A stretch of DNA of 64,000 nucleotides from Nonomuraea rubra. Its GTDB lineage: Bacteria; Actinomycetota; Actinomycetes; Streptosporangiales; Streptosporangiaceae. Shown one piece after another: positions 18,647 through 26,810 of the stretch. Position numbers and translations under genes: made by a program. Positions within the stretch are counted from its first letter, which is position 1; every line of letters starts with the position of its first letter. The notes under the pieces were generated by a model. It saw only the letters and a list, made by a program, of their open reading frames with translations, was not told the DNA's origin and made no database searches. The stretch spans positions 12,507,001-12,571,000 of the forward strand of contig NZ_JACHMI010000001.1 of NCBI RefSeq assembly GCF_014207985.1. Direction: 5' to 3'.

Positions 18647-19078
18647 TTACTTGAGGGTCCGCTCGAAGAGGGTCTCCAGCGCGACGATCGTGCGCGTCCC
18701 GGTCACGCCGTCCACCTGGAAGACCCGGCGCAGCACGTCCTGGAGCTCGCGGGTGCCGGCCGTACGGACCTTCAGCAGCACCGAGGCGGGGCCCGCGATG
18801 ACGTGCGCCTCCTCGACCTCGGGGATCGCCGCCAGCGCCGCGCCGGCGTCGCCCATCCACGAGCCGCCGTCCACCAGCACGTACGCCGTCACCGCCCGCC
18901 CGAGAGCCTCCTGGTCCACCTCGATCGTGGTCCGCCTGATCACGCCGCGCTCGCGCAGCTTGCGTACCCGCTCGTGCGCCGCCCCGCTGGACAGCCCCAC
19001 GGCCTGGCCGAGCGCCGCGTACGACCGGGTGGCGTCCTCCTGGAGCAGCCCGACCAGCATCCTGTCGATGTCATCCAC
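18647..19078 (-). CDS. Lrp/AsnC-family transcriptional regulator
   Basis: A 143-residue regulator: an N-terminal winged helix (DDIDRMLVGLLQEDATRSYAAL, in parts) and a C-terminal RAM ligand-binding domain (EEAHVIAGPASVLLKVR). These proteins usually sense amino acids. It is divergent from the SMP-30 gene with a 56-bp gap holding nested inverted repeats, so it likely controls itself and that gene, and is followed by soxR. Confidence 0.86.
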   Translation of the reverse strand: MDDIDRMLVGLLQEDATRSYAALGQAVGLSSGAAHERVRKLRERGVIRRTTIEVDQEALGRAVTAYVLVDGGSWMGDAGAALAAIPEVEEAHVIAGPASVLLKVRTAGTRELQDVLRRVFQVDGVTGTRTIVALETLFERTLK

Positions 19079-19094
19079 AACCGAATGCTATCCG

Positions 19095-19139
19095 GTCATA
19101 CCGCAAAACGACCGAACCACGTATGGTGTTCGGTATGAC
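19095..19139. promoter_or_regulatory. Nested inverted repeats in the Lrp/SMP-30 intergenic region
   Basis: GTCATACCG (19095-19103) is a perfect inverted match to CGGTATGAC (19131-19139). Nested inside, ACCGAAC (19111-19117) matches GTTCGGT (19128-19134), and ACCA/TGGT flank a 4-base centre. The outer arm overlaps the SMP-30 start, so binding would block its translation start region. A candidate Lrp-family operator. Confidence 0.5.
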
Positions 19140-20049
19140 GGACACGATCCCCACGGAGTTCGAGGTGCTGGACGAGCGGTTCGGCGCGATCGGCGGAGAC
19201 GACAAGGTCGAGATCCTGCACACCGGCACGCGCTGGGCTGAGGGGCCGGTGTACTTCCCGGCCGGCCGCTTCCTCGTCTGGAGCGACATCCCCAACGAGC
19301 GGATGTTGCGCTGGGACGAGCTGAGCGGCGCGGTGGGCCCGTTCCGGCAGCCGTCCGGCTACACCAACGGCAACACGCTCGACCGCGAGGGCCGGCTCGT
19401 CTCGTGCGAGCAGGGCAACCGCCGGGTGACGCGCACCGAGCACGACGGCTCGATCACGGTGATCGCGGACCGGTGGCAGGGCAAGCGCCTCAACAGCCCC
19501 AACGACGTGGTCGTGCGCTCCGACGGCTCCATCTGGTTCACCGATCCGCCGTACGGGATCCTCAGCAACTACGAGGGCGTGGCCGCCGAGCAGGAGATCG
19601 ACGGCTGCCACGTCTACCGGGCCGACCCGGTGACGGGCGAGGTGCGGATCGTGGCCGACGACTTCGTCCGGCCCAACGGCCTGGCCTTCTCCCTCGACGA
19701 GCGGCGGCTCTACGTCGCCGACACGCGGGCCAGGCAGTTGCGGGTCTTCGAGGTGGGCGACGACGGCACGCTCGGCGGCGGCAAGGTCTTCGCCGAGGGC
19801 GGCGAGCAGGACAACTACGACGGCCTGCGGCTCGACGACACCGGCCGGGTGTGGATCGCGGCCGGCAAGGCGGTGCTCTGCTACGACCCCGACGGGACTC
19901 TCATCGGCCGGCTCAGGCTGCCCGAGTTCACGGCCAACCTGGTGTTCGGCGGGCTCAAGCGCAACCGCCTGTTCATCACGGCCTCGTCCTCGCTGTACTC
20001 GCTGATGACCAACGTCACGGGTGCGCGCCCGGTGTGGGCCGGGCGCTGA
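19135..20049 (+). CDS. SMP-30/gluconolactonase/LRE-family protein
   Basis: A 304-residue six-bladed beta-propeller lactonase-like enzyme. RWAEGP carries the usual metal-binding Glu, LNSPNDVVV the Asn, and the VRPNGLAFS and DNYDGL segments the rest of the site. Members hydrolyse sugar lactones or related esters. ATG at 19135 is preferred over the ATG at 19123, which lies inside the operator-like repeat; neither has a clear ribosome binding site, so a leaderless message is possible. Confidence 0.82.
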   Translation: MTDTIPTEFEVLDERFGAIGGDDKVEILHTGTRWAEGPVYFPAGRFLVWSDIPNERMLRWDELSGAVGPFRQPSGYTNGNTLDREGRLVSCEQGNRRVTRTEHDGSITVIADRWQGKRLNSPNDVVVRSDGSIWFTDPPYGILSNYEGVAAEQEIDGCHVYRADPVTGEVRIVADDFVRPNGLAFSLDERRLYVADTRARQLRVFEVGDDGTLGGGKVFAEGGEQDNYDGLRLDDTGRVWIAAGKAVLCYDPDGTLIGRLRLPEFTANLVFGGLKRNRLFITASSSLYSLMTNVTGARPVWAGR

Positions 20050-20084
20050 CCCCTCCCTCCGCGCCCCCGCGGCGGTGGGAAGCC

Positions 20085-20813
20085 TCACTCCCAACGGAAC
20101 GTCCGCACCGCCAGCCCGCCGAACAGGACCAGCCCCGCGGCCACCACGACCAGGTGCATGAGCTGCGGCGGCTGCCCCACCCAGGTGTCCTTGAGCGCCT
20201 GGGCGAACGGCCCGGCGACGGAGAAGTCGCTGATCACGCGCAGCGGTTCCGGCATGACCTCGCGCGGCACCCACACCCCGCCCAGGAACATCAGCGGGAA
20301 CATCACGGCCGACCCGATCCCCGGCGCGGACTTGGCACTCGGCGCCAGCGAGGCGATCACCAGCCCGATGGCCAGCAGCGCGGCGGTGCCGAGCAGGAAG
20401 ACCAGGATGAACCAGGCCCACTGCCGCGGCGGCGTGGAGCCGAACGCCAGCCAGGCGGCCAGGATCAGGATGCCCGTGGACACGGTCCCGACCGCCAGGT
20501 TGATCAGGAGCTGCGCGCCCAGCACCCGCGCGGGATGCACGGGCGTGGTGGACATCCGCCTGAGCACCCCCTGCTGCCGGTACGCGGCCAGCACCGCGGG
20601 CAGCACGCTGCACGACAGCGTCAGCAGCGCGAGCAGCGCCATCGAGCTGGGGAAGTACGCGTCCACGATCCGCTCCCCGGAATCCTGCTGCCGGGTGAAG
20701 TCGGGGATGCTCATCCCCAGCACGAGCAGCAACCCGGCCGGCAGCCCGATGGTGAACAGCAGGGTCGGCCAGTCGCGCAGGTGCAGCTTGGTCTCCATGA
20801 CGAGCAGCTTCAT
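20085..20813 (-). CDS. ABC-2 type transporter permease (DrrB-like)
   Basis: A 242-residue membrane protein with six helices, a cytoplasmic QGVLRRMSTTPVHPARVLGAQ loop and a conserved LGGVWVPREVMPEPLR stretch, as in ABC-2 exporters of drugs or lipids. The start overlaps the stop of the ATPase gene (ATGA), so the two form one unit. Opposite a two-component system that may control it. Confidence 0.86.
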   Translation of the reverse strand: MKLLVMETKLHLRDWPTLLFTIGLPAGLLLVLGMSIPDFTRQQDSGERIVDAYFPSSMALLALLTLSCSVLPAVLAAYRQQGVLRRMSTTPVHPARVLGAQLLINLAVGTVSTGILILAAWLAFGSTPPRQWAWFILVFLLGTAALLAIGLVIASLAPSAKSAPGIGSAVMFPLMFLGGVWVPREVMPEPLRVISDFSVAGPFAQALKDTWVGQPPQLMHLVVVAAGLVLFGGLAVRTFRWE

Positions 20814-21715
20814 GACAGCTTCCTTCCGGTGAGCGCGAGGAACGCGTCGTCGAGGGTGGCCTGCTCGATGCGCAGGTCTCCGGGGACGACCTGGTGGTGT
20901 GCCAGGGCGAGGGTGACGGCGGGGGCCAGGTTCCCCGAGCCGCTGACCACGACCGAGTCGCCGCTCCTGGTGATAGCCCGCACCTCGGGCAGCGCCAGCA
21001 GTACGGCGTCGTCGAACTGCGCGGACGGCCGGAAGCGCACCCGCTGCTCGCCGCCCGCCTGGGCGATGAACCCGGCAGGCGTGTCGGTGGCGACCACCTT
21101 GCCGGCGTCGATCAGCGCGAGCCGGTCGCAGAGCCGCTCGGCCTCCTCCATGAAGTGGGTGACCAGCACGATCGTCACGCCCGTCTCGCGGACCTGCTCG
21201 ACCAGCTCCCACGTGTCCCTGCGGGCCTGCGGGTCGAGGCCGGTGGTCAGCTCGTCCAGCACCGCCACGCGCGGCCGGCCCACCAGGGCCAGCGCCACGG
21301 ACAACCGCTGCCGCTGGCCGCCGGACAGGCTCTTGAACATGGTGTCCCGCTTGGCGGACAGGCCCACCCGTTCCAGCAGCTCCCCCCAGTCGGCGGGGTC
21401 GGGGTAGAAGGAGGCGTACAGGTCCATGGCCTCCCAGACCTTGATCTTGTCCGGCAGGGCGGCGCTCTGGAGCTGCATGCCGAGCACGCGGCGCAGCTCG
21501 TCGCGGTCCTTGCGCGGGTCCAGGCCGGCCACCCGGACCTCGCCGCCGTCCCGCTTCCGCAGGCCGGCCACGCACTCGACCGTGGTGGTCTTGCCGGCGC
21601 CGTTCGGCCCGAGGATGCCGAAGATCTCGCTCTCGGCCACCTCGAACGAGACGTCCTCGACCGCGAGGTGGTTCGGGTACTGCTTGCGCAGATTCCTGAC
21701 CTCGATGATTTTCAT
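20810..21715 (-). CDS. ABC-2 type transporter ATP-binding protein (DrrA-like)
   Basis: A 301-residue export ATPase with Walker A GPNGAGKTT, LSGGQRQRLSVALAL signature, Walker B VAVLDELTTGLD and the H-loop in VLVTHFMEEAE. The C-terminal domain is the one seen in DrrA-type antibiotic or lipid exporters. Divergent from the histidine kinase gene with a 109-bp gap. Confidence 0.9.
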   Translation of the reverse strand: MKIIEVRNLRKQYPNHLAVEDVSFEVAESEIFGILGPNGAGKTTTVECVAGLRKRDGGEVRVAGLDPRKDRDELRRVLGMQLQSAALPDKIKVWEAMDLYASFYPDPADWGELLERVGLSAKRDTMFKSLSGGQRQRLSVALALVGRPRVAVLDELTTGLDPQARRDTWELVEQVRETGVTIVLVTHFMEEAERLCDRLALIDAGKVVATDTPAGFIAQAGGEQRVRFRPSAQFDDAVLLALPEVRAITRSGDSVVVSGSGNLAPAVTLALAHHQVVPGDLRIEQATLDDAFLALTGRKLS

Positions 21716-21824
21716 GGTGACGACGCTAGAAGCGCCTCACCCAGCGGGTAATCCGGCTGGATGCCCGGCAAGGGTGTATCTAGGTGCAGTGTCATGACGT
21801 GGCCGGTTGGCGCACACTGGGGAC

Positions 21825-23252
21825 ATGCTGCGAAGGTACGGACGGGTCCTGGCGCTGCTCGCGCTCGCCGTCGTGCAGGCCGCCATGGCCGGCCTGACGG
21901 GCGTCATGCTGCTCCTGTCCTTCGCCCTGGGCATGGTCTTCCTGTTCCCGCCGCAGGTGATGATGGTCAGGGAGCTGGCCGAGCTCAACCGCAAGCTGGT
22001 ACGCGAATGGGCCGGCGTCGGGATCGACCGCCCGTACCTGCCGCCGCCCCCGCCTCCCGTCCCGCAGGCCGACGGGATGTACCGCTCGGAGCGCACGCTC
22101 TACAAGTCCCCCCGCGTGCCCGCCTGGAACAACCGGTGGAAGTGGCTGGTGAGCGACCCGGCCACCTGGCGCGACGAGGCCTGGCTGCTGCTCGACCCGC
22201 TGGTCAAGGTGGTGCTGGCGCCGCTGCTCCTGCTGCTGCCCGGGCGCGGCCTGCGCGTCTACGGCCTGTGGAGCAAGAAGCTGCTCGACCCGACCGCCGC
22301 CAGCCGCCTGGCCGGCCAGGTCAGCCACCTCCAGCGCACGCGCAACCTGGCGGCGGACTCCCAGGCGGCCGAGATGCGCAGGATCGAGCGCGACCTGCAC
22401 GACGGCACACAGGCCAGGCTGGTGGCGATCGGCATGACGCTGGGCGCCGTCGAGCAGCTCGTCGAGAGCGACCCCAAGGCGGCCAAGGCGCTGCTGGCCA
22501 AGGCCAGGGACGCCTCCTCCGAGACGCTCACCGAGCTGCGCAGGGTCATCCGCGGCATCCACCCTCCGGTGCTCGCCGAGCGCGGCCTGGCCGACGCCGT
22601 ACGCGCGCTGGCCATGGACAGCCCGCTCGACGTCACCGTGGAGGTGAACCTGCCGCACCGGCCGGAGGCCCCGGTGGAGGCGGCGGTCTACTTCGCGGTC
22701 AGCGAGCTGCTGTCGAACGCCGCCCGGCACGGCGACGCCCGCACTGCGGCGGTGGACATCAGCACCAACGGCGCCAACCTGCGCGTCACCGTGACCGACG
22801 ACGGCATGGGCGGCGCCGACCCGGCCAAGGGCAGCGGCCTGACCGGCATCGAGCGGCGGCTGGCGGCCTTCGACGGCGTGCTCGCCGTGCACAGCCCGCC
22901 TGGCGGCCCCACGACGGTGAGCATGGAGCTGCCCAAGGTGCTGCCCACGTCCTGGACGGGCGCGTCGTCCAGGATGCCGCGCTGGAAGACGGCCACGGTC
23001 GTGCTCCTCTGGGCCACGGCCTGGTGCCCGACGTTCCCGCAGGGCATCGTGGCCGGGATCTTCAAGATCTTCGGCATCGAGGAGAAGACCTGGTTCCTCG
23101 CCCTGCACCTGCCCGAGCCCTGGCAATGGCCGACGATCACCGGCATGATTCTGGTCGGTGTCCTCATGCACGTCATGGCCATCCGCATCCCCGCCTCGCA
23201 CGACCGCGACAAGTTCATGGCGGAGGCCTCCCCGACGAAACCCTGGTGTTGA
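21825..23252 (+). CDS. Sensor histidine kinase (HisKA_3 type)
   Basis: A 475-residue sensor. The N terminus has two close helices, a hydrophilic Pro-rich loop, then a further hydrophobic segment (about 125-145). The DHp domain has the phospho-acceptor His192 in RDLHDGTQ. The ATPase domain shows SELLSNAARHG, TDDGMGG and GSGLTGIERRL. Two more hydrophobic segments follow, so the kinase core lies between membrane regions. ATG at 21825 follows TGGGGA. Divergent from the DrrAB-like genes, a layout often seen when the pair controls the exporter. Confidence 0.85.
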   Translation: MLRRYGRVLALLALAVVQAAMAGLTGVMLLLSFALGMVFLFPPQVMMVRELAELNRKLVREWAGVGIDRPYLPPPPPPVPQADGMYRSERTLYKSPRVPAWNNRWKWLVSDPATWRDEAWLLLDPLVKVVLAPLLLLLPGRGLRVYGLWSKKLLDPTAASRLAGQVSHLQRTRNLAADSQAAEMRRIERDLHDGTQARLVAIGMTLGAVEQLVESDPKAAKALLAKARDASSETLTELRRVIRGIHPPVLAERGLADAVRALAMDSPLDVTVEVNLPHRPEAPVEAAVYFAVSELLSNAARHGDARTAAVDISTNGANLRVTVTDDGMGGADPAKGSGLTGIERRLAAFDGVLAVHSPPGGPTTVSMELPKVLPTSWTGASSRMPRWKTATVVLLWATAWCPTFPQGIVAGIFKIFGIEEKTWFLALHLPEPWQWPTITGMILVGVLMHVMAIRIPASHDRDKFMAEASPTKPWC

Positions 23253-23902
23253 TGAACCGCGTACTGATCGCCGAAGACCTCTACCTGCTCAGGGACGGCC
23301 TGGTCCACCTGCTCCAGGCGCACGGCTTCACGGTCGTGGCGGCCGTGGAGAGCGGCCCCGAGCTGCTGAAGGGCCTGCTGGAGCTGCGTCCCGACGTCTC
23401 GATCGTGGACGTGCGGCTGCCGCCAACGCACACCGACGAGGGGCTGCAGGCCTCGCTCGCGGCCAGGAAGCAGATCCCCGGGCTGCCCGTGCTGGTGCTG
23501 TCCCAGCACGTCGAGCAGCTCTACGCGCGTGAATTGCTGGCCGACGGCTCGGGCGGGATCGGTTACCTGCTCAAGGACCGGGTCTTCAACGCCGAGCAGT
23601 TCGTGGACGCCGTACGCAGGGTGGCCGAGGGCGGCACCGCCATGGACCCCGAGGTGATCGCCAAGCTGCTGGCCAGGAACGCCAGGAACGAGCCGCTGGC
23701 CGCGCTCACGCCGCGCGAGCGCGAGGTGCTGGAGGCCATGGCCGAGGGCCGCTCGAACGCCGCCATCTCGCAGCGCCTCTACCTCAGCGAGAGCGCCGTG
23801 GCCAAGCACACGGCGTCCATCTTCGCCAAGCTCGGCCTGGCGCCGTCGGACGACGACAACCGGCGCGTGCTGGCCGTGCTCGCCTACCTCAACAGCCGCT
23901 GA
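23252..23902 (+). CDS. LuxR/NarL-family response regulator
   Basis: A 216-residue regulator. The receiver domain has phospho-acceptor Asp53 (SIVDVRLP) and the Lys of YLLKDRV. The C-terminal LuxR helix-turn-helix is LTPREREVLEAMAEGRSN. The start overlaps the kinase stop by one base (TGATG), confirming a coupled pair. Probable target: its own locus and the divergent exporter. Confidence 0.9.
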   Translation: MNRVLIAEDLYLLRDGLVHLLQAHGFTVVAAVESGPELLKGLLELRPDVSIVDVRLPPTHTDEGLQASLAARKQIPGLPVLVLSQHVEQLYARELLADGSGGIGYLLKDRVFNAEQFVDAVRRVAEGGTAMDPEVIAKLLARNARNEPLAALTPREREVLEAMAEGRSNAAISQRLYLSESAVAKHTASIFAKLGLAPSDDDNRRVLAVLAYLNSR

Positions 23903-23984
23903 CCTCCCGGCGGGAACCGCTCAGAGTTGTCGGTCGCAGCGGCTATTTTCATAGAGGCACGTGGCGACGAAGAGGTGGTTTCAG

Positions 23985-25082
23985 GTGAAAATCCGGGTTA
24001 ACCGCGATGTTCTTGCAGAAGCGGTGGCATGGGCTGCCCGCATCCTGCCCAGCCGCCCCGTGGTGCCTGTCCTGTCCGGGCTGTTGCTGGAGGCGGGTGA
24101 GGAGCTCACCCTGTCCGCGTTCGACTACGACGTCTCGGCGCGGGCCGCGATCGACGCCGACGTGGCCGAGGAGGGGCGGGTGCTGATCCCCGGCCGGCTG
24201 CTGGCCGAGATCAGCCGCAGCCTGCCCGCCGACGACGTGGAGCTCGTCACCGAGGGCGCGGAGGCGGTGCTGACCTGCGGGAGCGCCGAGTTCGGGCTGA
24301 TCACGATGCCGGTCGAGGACTTCCCGACCCTGCCGGCCATGCCCGAGAGCATCGGCGCGATCGGCGGCGGCGTGTTCGCCTCCGCGGTCGGCCAGGTGGC
24401 GCCGGCGGCGAGCCGCGACGACACGCTGCCGATGCTGACCGGCATCAGGGTCGACATCGAGGGCGACTCGGTGGCGATGGCGGCGACCGACCGCTACCGC
24501 ATCGCCGCCCGCGACTTCGCCTGGCGCCCGGCCCGCCCCGACGTCGCCGTGTCCGCCATGGTGCCGGCGCGGGTGCTGGTCGAGGTGGCCAAGTCGCTGC
24601 GCGGCGGCGAGGTCTCGATCGCCATGGGCGACGGGGTGGCCGGGTTCGAGAGCGTCGGGCGCAGCACGACCGTGCGGCTGCTCGACGAGCAGTTCATCGA
24701 CTACCGCGCGCGCCTGACCGCCGACTGGTCGATCAGGGCCGACGTGGCGGTGGCGCCGTTCGTCGGGGCGATCAAGCGGGTGGCGCTGGTGGCCGAGCGC
24801 AATACCGCGATCCGGCTGTCGTTCAGCCAGGGCCAGGTGCTGATCCAGGCGGGCGGGGGCGACATCGGGCGCGGCGCCGAGGTGGTCCCGTGCGAGCTGC
24901 GCGGCGAGGACATCCAGATCGCCTTCCAGTCGCAGTTCCTGCTCGACGGGCTGACGGGCATCGAGAGCGAGCTGGCCCGGATCAACATGGAGTCGCCCAC
25001 CAGGCCGGCCCTCATCCAGGACGTGCCGGGCGACGCCGAGCCGGCCTTCCGCTACCTGGTCATGTCGCTGCGCCAGACCTGA
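23985..25082 (+). CDS. DNA polymerase III beta subunit (sliding clamp) paralogue
   Basis: A 365-residue DnaN-family protein, close to the usual length and with three clamp domains. The start VKIRVNRDVLAEAVAWAARILP resembles true DnaN, as does the middle DDTLPMLTGIRVDIEGD and TDRYRIA. The end is YLVMSLRQT rather than the usual YLLMPVR-like ending. It is not beside dnaA or recF, so it is probably a second clamp rather than the housekeeping one. GTG at 23985 is chosen over 23961 because it fits DnaN N termini and follows AGAGG. Confidence 0.82.
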   Translation: MKIRVNRDVLAEAVAWAARILPSRPVVPVLSGLLLEAGEELTLSAFDYDVSARAAIDADVAEEGRVLIPGRLLAEISRSLPADDVELVTEGAEAVLTCGSAEFGLITMPVEDFPTLPAMPESIGAIGGGVFASAVGQVAPAASRDDTLPMLTGIRVDIEGDSVAMAATDRYRIAARDFAWRPARPDVAVSAMVPARVLVEVAKSLRGGEVSIAMGDGVAGFESVGRSTTVRLLDEQFIDYRARLTADWSIRADVAVAPFVGAIKRVALVAERNTAIRLSFSQGQVLIQAGGGDIGRGAEVVPCELRGEDIQIAFQSQFLLDGLTGIESELARINMESPTRPALIQDVPGDAEPAFRYLVMSLRQT

Positions 25083-25085
25083 GGG

Positions 25086-25535
25086 TCATGACCCCGCCTG
25101 GCGCGCGGCGACGAGCCTGAACACCCGCTTGAACTCCGCGTACGCCTCCTCGCCGACCGCCTTGGCGTGCTCCGCCTCCATCTCGGCGAGGATGGCGTCC
25201 GACTTGGCCATGTGATCGAGCCCCTTCTCCGTCGGCACGATCAGCTTGGCCCGCCGGTCCGCCGGATCGGGCTGCCGCTCGACGTACCCGAGCGCCACCA
25301 GCTCGTCCACCAGCGTGCCGATCACCTGCTTGTGCTGGCCCGACTGCGTGGCCAGGTCCGTGGCCCTGCTGCCCGCCACGTCCAGGTACGCCAGCACGGC
25401 CCCGTGCCTGGGCCGCAGGTCCGGATGCCCCTGCTCGCCGAGCTTCGTGAACAGCTCCCGCTGCAGGCTGAAGAGCGTCCTGCTGGACAGGACTCCGAGA
25501 TCCGGATCCTCCTGCTTGCGTTGGCTCCTGCTCAC
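25086..25535 (-). CDS. MarR-family transcriptional regulator
   Basis: A 149-residue dimeric winged-helix repressor. TDLATQSGQHKQVIGTLVDEL is the recognition part and RQPDPADRRAKLIVPTEKG the wing with the family DxRxK-type motif. Divergent from the ABM-NmrA operon with an operator-like repeat between. Stop is 3 bases from the stop of the clamp gene. Confidence 0.86.
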   Translation of the reverse strand: MSRSQRKQEDPDLGVLSSRTLFSLQRELFTKLGEQGHPDLRPRHGAVLAYLDVAGSRATDLATQSGQHKQVIGTLVDELVALGYVERQPDPADRRAKLIVPTEKGLDHMAKSDAILAEMEAEHAKAVGEEAYAEFKRVFRLVAARQAGS

Positions 25536-25549
25536 CGCACACTCCCGAT

Positions 25550-25576
25550 TTAGTCACTGATTTTGACGGTCACTAA
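25550..25576. promoter_or_regulatory. Candidate MarR operator
   Basis: TTAGT (25550-25554) and ACTAA (25572-25576) form the ends of an imperfect palindrome, and GTCACT occurs twice as a direct repeat (25553 and 25569). It lies between the divergent MarR and ABM genes and upstream of an AT-rich stretch that could hold the promoter -10 box. Confidence 0.45.
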
Positions 25577-25597
25577 TTCTTACTATATTGTCGAGGC

Positions 25598-25885
25598 ATG
25601 ACGACGACGGTGGAACTCACCCGGTTCCGGGTGTCTCCCGAGCGTGCCGGCGACCTGCTCGCGGTACGGCCGGGAATGATCGCTGACTTCCAGGCCGACA
25701 GGGCCGGGTTCCTGGGCGCCAAGCTGGTCCGCGTGTCCCCTGACGAGTGGCTGGACATCGTGGAGTGGCGCTCGGGCGCCGACTTCGCCGCATCGCGGGC
25801 GAAAGGCGGCAACCTGCCCGGCATCCGGGCCTTCTTCGACCTGATCGACGAGCTTGTCTCCACTGAGGAGGGGACCCTGTCATGA
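25598..25885 (+). CDS. Antibiotic biosynthesis monooxygenase (ABM)-domain protein
   Basis: A 95-residue ferredoxin-like fold protein: VELTRFRVSPERAGDLL, a central RAGFLGAKLVRV and DIVEWRSGADFAASRA. ABM proteins oxidise quinone-like substrates or act as small dimeric sensors. The stop overlaps the next start (ATGA). Partner choice with an NmrA-like reductase and MarR suggests quinone or electrophile response; this is inference. Confidence 0.7.
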   Translation: MTTTVELTRFRVSPERAGDLLAVRPGMIADFQADRAGFLGAKLVRVSPDEWLDIVEWRSGADFAASRAKGGNLPGIRAFFDLIDELVSTEEGTLS

Positions 25886-26727
25886 CCATCTTGATCACCG
25901 GTGCGAGCGGTACCGTTTCGCGCGCGGTCCTGCGCTCCCTCGAAGGCACCGCGGACGTGCGGGTGCTGGTGCGCGACCCGGCCAAGGCGCCGGCGGGCGT
26001 GCAGGTCGCGGTCGGCGACCTGGACGAGCCCGCCACGCTCGACGAGGCGTTCCGGGGTGTGAGCACGTTGTGGCTGCTGACCGCCATGGGGCCGCACGCG
26101 CCGCACCGCAGCATGAACGCCGTCTGGGCGGCACGGCAGGCGGGGGTGGGCCACGTGGTGCGCATGTCGGCCATCGGCGCCGCGCACGACGCGCCGACCC
26201 GCAACGGCCGCCTGCACGCCCTCTCGGACGTGGAGCTCATGGCCTCCGGCCTCGACTGGACCATCGTGCGCCCGGCCTTCTTCATGCAGAACCTTTTCGG
26301 CTCGGTCAACGGCGACACCCTGTACGGCGCGCTGGGCGAGGGCCGGATCGGCATGGTCGACGTACGCGACATCGGCGACTTCGCGGCCGAGGTCCTGCGC
26401 GCGCCCGCGCGGCACAAGGGCGCCACCTACACTCTCACGGGCCCGGCCAGCATCTCGCTGGGAACGGTCGCGGAGGACCTGTCGCAGGTGTACGGCACGC
26501 CGATCGGCTACCAGCCGGTGCCCGTGGAGGCGGGCGTGCAGGCGATGCGGGAGGCTGGGCTGCCCGAGTGGGACGCCAAGGTCACGGGGGAGTACCTGGT
26601 CGCGTACTCGCAGGGCTGGGGCGACTTCACGACCCCCGACTTCGAGGAGGTAGTGGGCCGCCCGGCCACGCCGTTCCGCACCTTCGCCCGCGACCACGCG
26701 GCGGAGCTGCGGCCCGCGACTCGGTGA
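25882..26727 (+). CDS. NAD(P)-binding NmrA-like/atypical SDR protein
   Basis: A 281-residue Rossmann protein. The N terminus MTILITGASGTVSRAVLRSL carries the G-x2-G-x2-[GS] dinucleotide motif, DLDEPATLDEAFRGVSTLWLLTA is the usual NmrA core, and W-T-I-V-R-P follows. Members act as redox sensors or quinone/NADPH reductases (QOR2-like). Coupled to the ABM gene and under the same putative MarR operator. The last codons are part of a 40-bp tandem repeat. Confidence 0.82.
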   Translation: MTILITGASGTVSRAVLRSLEGTADVRVLVRDPAKAPAGVQVAVGDLDEPATLDEAFRGVSTLWLLTAMGPHAPHRSMNAVWAARQAGVGHVVRMSAIGAAHDAPTRNGRLHALSDVELMASGLDWTIVRPAFFMQNLFGSVNGDTLYGALGEGRIGMVDVRDIGDFAAEVLRAPARHKGATYTLTGPASISLGTVAEDLSQVYGTPIGYQPVPVEAGVQAMREAGLPEWDAKVTGEYLVAYSQGWGDFTTPDFEEVVGRPATPFRTFARDHAAELRPATR

Positions 26728-26810
26728 GCCTTCGCCCGCGCGCAAGTCGCGGCCTGCGATTCGGTGAGCCGCCGCCTGCGGGGAGTTGCGGCCTACGACT
26801 CGGTGAGCGC
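26709..26810. repeat. Three tandem copies of a ~40-bp unit at the join of two convergent genes
   Basis: The 21-base core GCGGCCyrCGAyTCGGTGAGC starts at 26709, 26749 and 26788 (steps 40 and 39). The first copy contains the NmrA-like stop codon and the third the end of the FadR-type gene, so the repeat spans both 3' ends and the whole 65-bp gap. Confidence 0.8.
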
